Of a DNA stretch of 38,874 bases, positions 32,673 to 38,874 are shown piece by piece. The notes beneath the pieces were generated by a model. It ran no database searches and was not told the DNA's origin. It worked only from the letters and a program-made list of their open reading frames with translations. How positions within the stretch are numbered: the stretch's first letter is position 1; each line of letters begins with the position of its first letter. Source of the DNA: Cecembia lonarensis LW9. Its GTDB lineage: Bacteria > Bacteroidota > Bacteroidia > Cytophagales > Cyclobacteriaceae. The DNA lies in the NCBI RefSeq assembly GCF_000298295.1, contig NZ_AMGM01000038.1, forward strand, positions 1 through 38,874, in the 5' to 3' direction. A program made the translations under genes and the position numbers.

Positions 32673-32984
32673 AATAAGTTTAAATTTTAATTATGGGTTT
32701 AATTCGAAATTTTAATTTATGAACCACCCCAGTGTATGAGGTACCCTACCAAAAAGCTTCAAAATGCTTTTAAGTAATCAAACAAAATCCTTTTATTTCA
32801 CTCAACGGATTTCAGCAAATAACATGAGGCCAACATGTAAAAATACCGGTATCGGTTGTCCAAAGTTGCTGTAAAAAACTGTGCATAACATCACCCTTTA
32901 GAGTGATTTTTGCATTTTAAACTCAAAATTAAGCGTTTTATTTATTTTTAGACGCAATGATTTTGGTTTGAAATGATATAAATT
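32673..32984. other. 312-bp intergenic spacer
   Basis: AT-rich DNA between two minus-strand genes. A weak hairpin, ATCACCC-TTTA-GAGTGAT (32890-32907, one mismatch), is followed by T's on the plus strand. No gene or clear promoter was seen. Confidence 0.4.
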
Positions 32985-33275
32985 TCAAATCACCATAAAA
33001 AAATAAATCAGAGCAACTGCCAGTACCAAAATCATCTTTTTGGCCTTATCCTTAAGCTTCTCTCCTAGTTTTCTTCTTCTAAGCACCAGCACAGCAATAC
33101 TTAAACCAAAAAACTGCAAAGCGATACCTACACCGTTAATCGGCCCGTGAGAAAAAGGTAGAAACTGAAAATAATTATTAACCAAAGGAATGAGACAAAT
33201 TATGATTCCCGTTATGCCAAATAGAAATGAGCGCTTCAGCAACATTTCCGGGTCTTTTTCCATCCAACTGCTCAT
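32985..33275 (-). CDS. small membrane protein coupled to PolX
   Basis: Protein of 96 residues with three hydrophobic stretches (about 16-35, 43-65 and 77-95) and basic loops RRRKLGEKLKDKAKK. No family is recognised. Its first four bases (ATGA) overlap the end of the PolX gene, so it is translated by coupling and probably depends on the same transcript. The link to PolX may be incidental or indicate a membrane role. Confidence 0.75.
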   Translation of the reverse strand: MSSWMEKDPEMLLKRSFLFGITGIIICLIPLVNNYFQFLPFSHGPINGVGIALQFFGLSIAVLVLRRRKLGEKLKDKAKKMILVLAVALIYFFMVI

Positions 33276-35026
33276 CTCTTTTTGATTTTTTGTTTTCTGT
33301 CTCTAAAATATTTTTCCACTTCCTCTAAAGGTTTGGCATTGAAGGTCATCGCCTTGGAGAGCCCACCTTTTCTTCCCACAATCACACCATAACGCATATC
33401 TCCATACCCGCCAACCTCATGTGCATCAGGATTAATCGACAGCATAACGCCCTTTTCCATGGCATAATTCACCCAACGCCAGTCCAAATCAAGGCGCCAT
33501 GGATTGGCATTGATCTCAATAATCACGTCATAGGCTGCACAGGCATCGATGATGGCCTTATGATCCAAAGGGTAACCTTCCCTCCTTAACAAGAGCCTTC
33601 CGGTTGGGTGTCCCAAAATGGTCGTGTAAGGATTTTCTATGGCCTTTAATAATCTGGCAGTGGCCCGCTTCCTTTCCATTCCCAAACTCGAATGCACGGA
33701 GGAAACCACAAAATCAAAACCTGCCAAAATATCGTCAGGGTAATCCAGATTTCCATCCGTCAAGATGTCACTTTCTATACCTTTGAAAATTTTAAATGGT
33801 GCTAAGTCTTCATTTAAAGCATCAATTTCTTCCCATTGTTTTTGTACTTTTTCTATTTCTAAGCCTCCTGCATAGGAAGCGGTCCTGCTATGGTCAGAAA
33901 TACCCAAATATTCATAACCCAAATCCCTGCACGCTTCAGCCATTTGCCTTAGACTATGCTTGCCGTCACTGTAGGTAGAGTGATTATGTAGAATTCCCTT
34001 TAAATCCTCTTCTTTGAGCAAATGCTGGACTTTATTTTCCTTTGCAAGGTCAAACTCGATGAAACCTTCTCTTAGCTCTTCTGGAATGAAAGGCATGCCA
34101 AGGTGTTTATAAAGTTCGGCTTCAGAATCGAAAGGCCCATCTTTCTTCAATATTTCTACCAAAGTTTTATTTTCTTCCAGTGGATATAGTAAATGAGCTT
34201 TATTACCCGTTCTGAGTACTTTTTCCTCAATAAAATTTTCTGGTTTTGAAAAATGGATAAGCAGGTGCACTTCAGGGTCTAATAATTTGCCTCTCCACTT
34301 AAATGGGCTTGATTTACTATTATCCTTTTCAAGCACTTTGAGTCCATTGATGCCATTCATTGCAGTCTTAAGGTCAGTACTTGTCAGTAACCACTCTACT
34401 GTAGAGATGATTTCCATTTTCCTGGCATAATCCCCCACAGTTACTGCTTTTTCAACCCCATTCAAGGACAAAAACTGCTTGGAAAGAGCATCCATGGATT
34501 CTTCTATATCGGCATAAAGCCATTTGCCCATATTTGAAGCCCTGAATTCCAAGGCTTGAATGATACTTTCCTGGGTTTTTTCACCAAAACCCTTGATTTT
34601 AGCCACCTGACCTGCTTGGCAGGCTTCCAGGAGCTCATGGGTAGAAGTAATATCCAATTCCTTCCACAGCACTTTTACTTTTTTGGGACCCAATCCCTTT
34701 ATTTCCAATACTTCCAAAATGCCGGTAGGTGTTTTTCCCAGCAACTCTTCCAAATAGGAATGGGTACCTGTCTGACCAATTGAAAAAATTACTTCTGCAA
34801 TACTTTTTCCAATCCCATTGATGGATTGTAGCTCCTCCATATCCTTTCCTTCGACCATCACATCTCCCCTATCGATGGTGTTTACTGTGGACTGGTAACT
34901 CCTAATCTTAAATGAATTTTCATCGTGCAGCTCCATCAGCTTGATGATGAGCTTGAGTTGGCGTAGAATGCTTTTTTGGTCCAAAATATTCAATCTTTGG
35001 TTACTGATAAGGACAAATGTCATCAA
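33272..35026 (-). CDS. polX: PolX-family DNA polymerase/PHP protein with degenerate palm
   Basis: Protein of 584 residues. The N-terminal 8-kDa and helix-hairpin-helix region includes MELHDENSFKIRSYQ, LQSINGIGKSIAEVI and KGLGPKKVKVLWKEL. The usual pol-X palm motif GSxRR...DxD is replaced at 198-211 by GDYARKMEIISTVE, so both metal-binding aspartates are lost (Thr209 and Glu211). The C-terminal PHP domain is intact (HNHSTYSDGKHS, YLGISDHSRTA, SDILTDGNLDYP, VSSVHSSLG, HPTGRLL, EINANPWRLD, DAHEVGG), so nuclease activity could remain. Alternative ATGs exist near the N-terminus. It is divergent from the EVE gene by 53-62 bp and is followed by the overlapping small membrane gene. Confidence 0.9.
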   Translation of the reverse strand: MMTFVLISNQRLNILDQKSILRQLKLIIKLMELHDENSFKIRSYQSTVNTIDRGDVMVEGKDMEELQSINGIGKSIAEVIFSIGQTGTHSYLEELLGKTPTGILEVLEIKGLGPKKVKVLWKELDITSTHELLEACQAGQVAKIKGFGEKTQESIIQALEFRASNMGKWLYADIEESMDALSKQFLSLNGVEKAVTVGDYARKMEIISTVEWLLTSTDLKTAMNGINGLKVLEKDNSKSSPFKWRGKLLDPEVHLLIHFSKPENFIEEKVLRTGNKAHLLYPLEENKTLVEILKKDGPFDSEAELYKHLGMPFIPEELREGFIEFDLAKENKVQHLLKEEDLKGILHNHSTYSDGKHSLRQMAEACRDLGYEYLGISDHSRTASYAGGLEIEKVQKQWEEIDALNEDLAPFKIFKGIESDILTDGNLDYPDDILAGFDFVVSSVHSSLGMERKRATARLLKAIENPYTTILGHPTGRLLLRREGYPLDHKAIIDACAAYDVIIEINANPWRLDLDWRWVNYAMEKGVMLSINPDAHEVGGYGDMRYGVIVGRKGGLSKAMTFNAKPLEEVEKYFRDRKQKIKKR

Positions 35027-35088
35027 TAATTGTTTTAAAATAAAATCTTAAAAAGTATCTTATGCGATAGAATCAAATTTTGGAGCTT

Positions 35089-35496
35089 ATGCAATACTGG
35101 TTGGTGAAATCTGAACCAAATGAATACGGCTGGGACGATCTTCAGAAAAAAGGAGAAGATATCTGGGATGGTATTAGGAATTTTCAGGCAAGAAATTATC
35201 TAAAAGCCATGAAGTTAGGAGACCCTGTATTGTTCTATCATAGTGGTAAATCCAAGGAGGTCATAGGCGTGGCGGAAGTTACAGAAGAAGCATTTCCGGA
35301 TCCCAATGACAAAGAAGGCAAAGGTTGGGTAGCTGTCAAATTAAAACCAAAAGCATCTCTTAGCCATCCTATTAATTTAGAGCAAATCAAAGCAAATGAT
35401 TTACTGAATACGATGCCTTTGGTCAAACAATCACGTCTTTCTGTCATGCCCATAGAAAAAATACAATTTGAATTGATAGTGAAATCCAGTTCATGA
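35089..35496 (+). CDS. EVE-domain protein
   Basis: Small EVE-domain protein of 135 residues, from ATG 35089 preceded by GGAG at good spacing; the longer ORF begins with TTG 35080. Motifs: QYWLVKSEPNEYGWDDL, WDGIRNFQARNYL, GDPVLFYHSG and AEVTEEAFPDPND. EVE domains bind modified cytosine in DNA or modified RNA bases, often in nucleic-acid quality roles. The gene overlaps the next one by ATGA, so the two form an operon. It is divergent from polX, which may be meaningful for a DNA-repair theme. Confidence 0.93.
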   Translation: MQYWLVKSEPNEYGWDDLQKKGEDIWDGIRNFQARNYLKAMKLGDPVLFYHSGKSKEVIGVAEVTEEAFPDPNDKEGKGWVAVKLKPKASLSHPINLEQIKANDLLNTMPLVKQSRLSVMPIEKIQFELIVKSSS

Positions 35497-37127
35497 GAAC
35501 CCTTATCAGTATATTACTCCTTTTATTTATGGTAATCCATCATACGATGGGACAACTTCAATTTATTGAAAGGCTGGAGGTTGAAACCAAATTTCAGGAG
35601 AATGATTACATGATCCTGCAACAACAGGATGGCATTATTGCATTTAGGGCCCAGCCAGAAAGAGGCTTTAACCTCAGGTCCAAATTCCAGTATTTTACCG
35701 CTGACATTAACTTAAGGGCTTCTGATATCAAGGAGGTGAGGATTAAGGATAATTTTGACCTTATTGGCTATGATCTGGAAGGGAATTTACTATACGCTTT
35801 GATGCAAAAGGGAACTACAGCAACCTCAGAAAGATATTTACTGGAAATCAATTTAGACACAGAGGAGGCCAATGAAATTTCTTTGGAAAATATCTACCCC
35901 ATGGATTTGAAAGAATTTTTCGTACTGAACAAAAAAGCTGTTTTTTTAGGAACTGCAGATTTTCGTCCAATGCTGCAGATTTTTGATATGGAAGCCAATA
36001 ATGTTTTTACGGTACAGGGAATATACGGGAAAGAAACCTTGGTAATTCAGTTAAGAAAGGATAGTGAACTAGGAATCATCGATGCCCTGGTGAGTAAAAG
36101 AGATAAATACAAAACCAAGCAGGTATCTATATTTTCTTTTGATCAGGATGGCTCCAAAGTTAGGGAAATCAATATAGAAAAGCTTCAGGACAGTAACACA
36201 GAAATTGTTGAGGGAATGTTGACACCTATTGATAATTATCAGCAATCTTTGATAGGTACTTTTGGTCAAAGGAAAAGAGAAGCTTATCAGGGCATTTATA
36301 TTGCTGAAATCAACGAATTTGGGGAATTTGAAATCAAATACTACACCCTTGAAGATTTCCCCAATTTTTACAACTACCTCAATGAAAGACAACAGGAAAA
36401 AAAATGGAGAGACCTGGAAAGGCGCTTCAGCAAAGGCAAGACGACAAGTATAAAACCTGTTTTTTCTGCTAGGGAAGTAATCACAACTGATCGGGGATAT
36501 CTCATTTATAGTGACAAGTTTAACGCTACCAATCCCAGGTATATCCCAAGAGATGGCGTATATGCCAATGATGCCTATCGTTTCAATCCTAATCGCCGGT
36601 ATTTCGATGGCATGAATTATGGACCTGCTTACGGTTCCCAATTATTCAACAATTACCGCTATGGCCCATTTTCCTGGCAACAGGAAGCGGAATACAGGTT
36701 TATCTCTGCCTACATGATATACATAGATAAGGAGGAACAAGTAATCTGGGACAATGCTTTTAACTTGGGGAACAGGGTTACATCCATACCCGGAAAATAT
36801 GGGGAATTGAGTTTCGATGGCATTAAGATCCACTTTCTGTATTTGGATGGCATACAGATTTACATGAGTTACATGAAAGATGGGGAGATTCATTTTGAAA
36901 ATGAGTCTTTTGAAATCGATTTGGTAAACGAAAATGAACGGATCAGAGACACGCAGGAGATAAGTTTACAGCTTTCATGGTGGTATGACAACTTTTATCT
37001 TTTGAGTGGGAAGCAGCGAGTAAGGTTCATGGGTGAAAGTGGCAGGGAAGAAACCAAGGAAGTTTTTTTCATTACAAAAATAGCAGTCGATGGGGATAAG
37101 TTTGTTCCCGAGAATGAATCCCCCTGA
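35493..37127 (+). CDS. hypothetical secreted protein (544 aa)
   Basis: I do not recognise a family. The N-terminus is a signal peptide (about 1-20, ILLLLFMVIHHTMG), so the protein is exported. Long beta-rich stretches alternate with charged segments, in the style of large outer-membrane or periplasmic proteins of Bacteroidota. A tyrosine/asparagine-rich region at about 345-390 (YANDAYRFNPNRRYFDG, MNYGPAYGSQLFNNYRYG) stands out. There is no lipobox or TM helix. The gene overlaps EVE by four bases but has no obvious functional tie to it, and ends 77 bp before pyrR. Confidence 0.8.
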   Translation: MRTLISILLLLFMVIHHTMGQLQFIERLEVETKFQENDYMILQQQDGIIAFRAQPERGFNLRSKFQYFTADINLRASDIKEVRIKDNFDLIGYDLEGNLLYALMQKGTTATSERYLLEINLDTEEANEISLENIYPMDLKEFFVLNKKAVFLGTADFRPMLQIFDMEANNVFTVQGIYGKETLVIQLRKDSELGIIDALVSKRDKYKTKQVSIFSFDQDGSKVREINIEKLQDSNTEIVEGMLTPIDNYQQSLIGTFGQRKREAYQGIYIAEINEFGEFEIKYYTLEDFPNFYNYLNERQQEKKWRDLERRFSKGKTTSIKPVFSAREVITTDRGYLIYSDKFNATNPRYIPRDGVYANDAYRFNPNRRYFDGMNYGPAYGSQLFNNYRYGPFSWQQEAEYRFISAYMIYIDKEEQVIWDNAFNLGNRVTSIPGKYGELSFDGIKIHFLYLDGIQIYMSYMKDGEIHFENESFEIDLVNENERIRDTQEISLQLSWWYDNFYLLSGKQRVRFMGESGREETKEVFFITKIAVDGDKFVPENESP

Positions 37128-37180
37128 TACAAATTGCTAAAAGGGAATCCCTACCGGCTTCTATCTTGCGCTTTTATTTT

Positions 37181-37188
37181 TATATTTG
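37181..37188 (+). promoter_or_regulatory. -7 promoter box for pyrR-pyrB
   Basis: TATATTTG matches TAnnTTTG exactly and predicts a leader of about 10-13 bases before ATG 37205. This is too short for the attenuator structure PyrR uses in Firmicutes. Confidence 0.65.
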
Positions 37189-37204
37189 CAAGCAAAGCTA
37201 TACC

Positions 37205-37747
37205 ATGCAAAAACGACTTGTCCTGGACCAACAACAGATCGCCATCATCTTGAAGCGATTCTGTCATCAGTTGATCGAAAACCACGATACTTTTGAAAAT
37301 ACAGTGCTTTTGGGGTTACAGCCAAGGGGTCCTATTGTTTTGGATAAGATTGTTAAGACACTGGAGGAAATTTCAGGCATTCGTGTCCCCTTTGGATACT
37401 TGGATGCCACATTCCATAGAGATGATTTTCGAAGAAGGGATTTACCTCTCAAAGCAAATGAGACTAAGATCGAATTTTTGATTGAAGGCAAAAAAGTCAT
37501 TCTCATTGATGATGTACTTTACAAAGGAAGGTCTGTCAGGGCTGCTTTAGACGCCATGATCGCATTTGGTAGACCCCAAAAAGTAGAACTCATGGTTTTA
37601 GTAGACCGAAAGTACACCCGGGACTATCCCATCATGCCCGATTATTGTGGTGTGAAAGTCAATACACTAGAAAGCCAATATGTATCGGTGGAATGGACAG
37701 AAAAAGATTTTGAACAGAACGCCGTTTGGATAATAGAAAAAGCATAA
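37205..37747 (+). CDS. pyrR: PyrR-like uracil phosphoribosyltransferase/regulator
   Basis: Type I phosphoribosyltransferase of 180 residues from ATG 37205 (the longer ORF start 37166 is not needed). The PRPP loop is VILIDDVLYKGRSVRAA, and the start LGLQPRGPIVLDKIV and DATFHRDDFRRRDLP match PyrR rather than a plain uracil PRTase. In Firmicutes PyrR binds pyr mRNA and attenuates transcription; here the short leader provides no visible target, so the enzyme role or a different regulatory mechanism is more likely. It is followed after 8 bp by pyrB. Confidence 0.93.
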   Translation: MQKRLVLDQQQIAIILKRFCHQLIENHDTFENTVLLGLQPRGPIVLDKIVKTLEEISGIRVPFGYLDATFHRDDFRRRDLPLKANETKIEFLIEGKKVILIDDVLYKGRSVRAALDAMIAFGRPQKVELMVLVDRKYTRDYPIMPDYCGVKVNTLESQYVSVEWTEKDFEQNAVWIIEKA

Positions 37748-37755
37748 ATCTACAT

Positions 37756-38682
37756 ATGTCACAGCTCAGCACCAAACACCTCTTAGGCATCAAAGACATC
37801 ACTGCAAATGATATTCAATTAATTTTCGAAACTGCCGATAATTTCAAAGAGGTGCTGAACAGGCCGATCAGGAAGGTGCCATCTCTGAGGGACATTACCA
37901 TTGCGAATGTATTTTTTGAAAACTCTACAAGAACCCGTCTTTCATTTGAGCTTGCTGAAAAAAGATTATCTGCCGATGTGGTCAATTTCTCCTCAAGCAA
38001 CAGTTCGGTAAAAAAAGGAGAGACCTTGATTGATACCGTAAACAATATCCTGTCCATGAAAGTGGATATGGTAGTCATGCGTCACAGTAGCCCTGGAGCG
38101 CCTCATTTTCTGGCCCGCAACATCTCAGCCAATATCGTCAATGCAGGAGATGGTACCCATGAACACCCTACACAGGCTTTATTGGATGCCTTTTCCATTA
38201 GGGAAAAACTTGGGGATGTGGCAGGCAAAAAAATAGCCATTATTGGTGACATCCTTCACTCCCGGGTTGCCCTTTCCAATATCTTTTGTTTGCAAAAACT
38301 GGGTGCCGAAGTAATGGTATGTGGACCTACCACCCTTATTCCTAAGCATATTGAAAGCCTAGGGGTAAAGGTGGGGCAGGATGTTCAGAAAGCTTTACAA
38401 TGGTGCGATGTAGCTAATGTTTTGAGGATCCAACTTGAAAGACAACAAATCAAGTATTTCCCATCACTGAGAGAATATTCTCTTTATTTTGGGGTAAATA
38501 AAAAGATGTTGGATCAGTTAGATAAAGAAATTGTGATCATGCATCCCGGCCCGATCAACCGAGGGGTGGAATTGAACTCAGATGTGGCAGACAGTGAACA
38601 TTCCATTATCCTTCAGCAAGTGGAAAATGGGGTAGCCATTAGAATGGCAGTCCTGTATTTATTGGCCGGAGCAAGACAGTAA
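37756..38682 (+). CDS. pyrB: aspartate carbamoyltransferase catalytic subunit
   Basis: Catalytic chain of 308 residues, making carbamoyl-aspartate in pyrimidine synthesis. The start is ATG 37756 (MSQLSTKHLLGIKDITAND), because a longer in-frame ORF begins within pyrR. Motifs: FENSTRTRLSFELAEKR (carbamoyl-phosphate and active site), SVKKGETLIDTV, HEHPTQALLDAF and HPGPINRGVELNSDVAD. All active-site residues are present, and the length fits the family. It is 8 bp downstream of pyrR and shares its promoter. No pyrI follows within the window. Confidence 0.96.
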   Translation: MSQLSTKHLLGIKDITANDIQLIFETADNFKEVLNRPIRKVPSLRDITIANVFFENSTRTRLSFELAEKRLSADVVNFSSSNSSVKKGETLIDTVNNILSMKVDMVVMRHSSPGAPHFLARNISANIVNAGDGTHEHPTQALLDAFSIREKLGDVAGKKIAIIGDILHSRVALSNIFCLQKLGAEVMVCGPTTLIPKHIESLGVKVGQDVQKALQWCDVANVLRIQLERQQIKYFPSLREYSLYFGVNKKMLDQLDKEIVIMHPGPINRGVELNSDVADSEHSIILQQVENGVAIRMAVLYLLAGARQ

Positions 38683-38706
38683 AATTCTAGTACATACTTT
38701 TTAAAT

Positions 38707-38847
38707 AGGGTCTGCTGAAAAAGCATGCAAATCAAACTAGATCATTTAATAAGGTTGCACCTGCTTAAAATGACAACGCTTAATAAATCGGGTATCCATC
38801 AAAATTTAAATAAATTATTCTCCAATTGGGTTTTTTCAGAATACCCT
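38707..38847. mobile_element. MITE-like element with terminal inverted repeats
   Basis: A 141-bp non-coding element has ends AGGGTCTGCTGAAAAA (38707-38722) and, on the other strand, AGGGTATTCTGAAAAA (38832-38847), 14 of 16 bases matching. It is flanked by a 4-base direct repeat AAAT (38703-38706 and 38848-38851), consistent with a target duplication. It carries no transposase, so it would be moved in trans. Parent family unknown; end sequences of IS1182-type elements are one possibility. Confidence 0.7.
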
Positions 38848-38874
38848 AAATATTATACAACAATAAGGCCACAA

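Noticed and set aside
1-38874. tRNA or rRNA genes
   Set aside because: No cloverleaf signature such as GGTTCGAATCC followed by a paired acceptor was found; sequences like GGTTCAAGGTTC are repeats.

Overview
The window looks like chromosome of a Bacteroidota bacterium, most likely family Cyclobacteriaceae (Algoriphagus/Cyclobacterium-like). This rests on protein style and signals rather than on any search: almost no Shine-Dalgarno sequences, several TAnnTTTG -7 boxes, a fused polysaccharide-copolymerase/tyrosine kinase, a group III truncated hemoglobin, an approximately 980-residue second DnaE, a PyrR-PyrB pair, and AT-rich intergenic DNA with many short dispersed hairpin repeats. No tRNA, rRNA, CRISPR array or complete insertion sequence was seen.

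Layout. 1-4962: surface-polysaccharide export and synthesis (Wza-like lipoprotein, Wzc-like tyrosine kinase with a hexanucleotide-encoded Gly-Tyr tail, and a sugar aminotransferase broken by a one-base frame change). 4948-10672: signalling genes (a large TPR-PAS histidine kinase, a divergent PAS/GAF-like protein with no kinase, a small TonB-C protein whose frame crosses a nine-A run, and a signal-anchored coiled-coil protein). 10896-12631: an orphan ParA ATPase with a palindromic operator candidate, then about 0.9 kb of degenerate repeats. 12632-15460: Dcp-type M3 peptidase, an orphan signal-peptide ORF and a truncated hemoglobin. 15457-17941: minus-strand set of phosphoglycosyl transferase, second sugar aminotransferase and a Rossmann protein, probably part of the same glycan programme as the first region. 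18034-20513: TspO/MBR-like membrane protein and secreted amidohydrolase.

20572-26177 is accessory DNA: two paralogous Uma2 proteins, an RHH/PIN toxin-antitoxin pair, an Xre/RES pair, a DUF4143 ATPase and a RelE-type pair, interleaved with palindromic repeats. 26272-31959 holds a DnaE2-like polymerase, an array of small variable hairpins, a CDP-alcohol phosphatidyltransferase, the decayed tail of another DUF4143 gene and an MscS channel. 32064-38682 is mostly core-like: a lipoprotein, a PolX-family protein with a degenerate polymerase site, an EVE-domain protein, an unknown secreted protein, and pyrR-pyrB. A 141-bp MITE-like element closes the window.

The main observations for a second look are: (a) a TonB-C gene whose membrane anchor and start codon are joined only by a -1 shift at a canonical A-AAA-AAA slippery site; (b) a seven-copy GGATAT repeat that sets the tyrosine number in the kinase tail; (c) the GATATA-punctuated array of hairpins with different stems upstream of dnaE; (d) the PolX protein that has lost the palm carboxylates; and (e) a recurring pattern of one-base deficits in homopolymers, which could be phase variation, decay or sequencing error and affects how several genes should be read.
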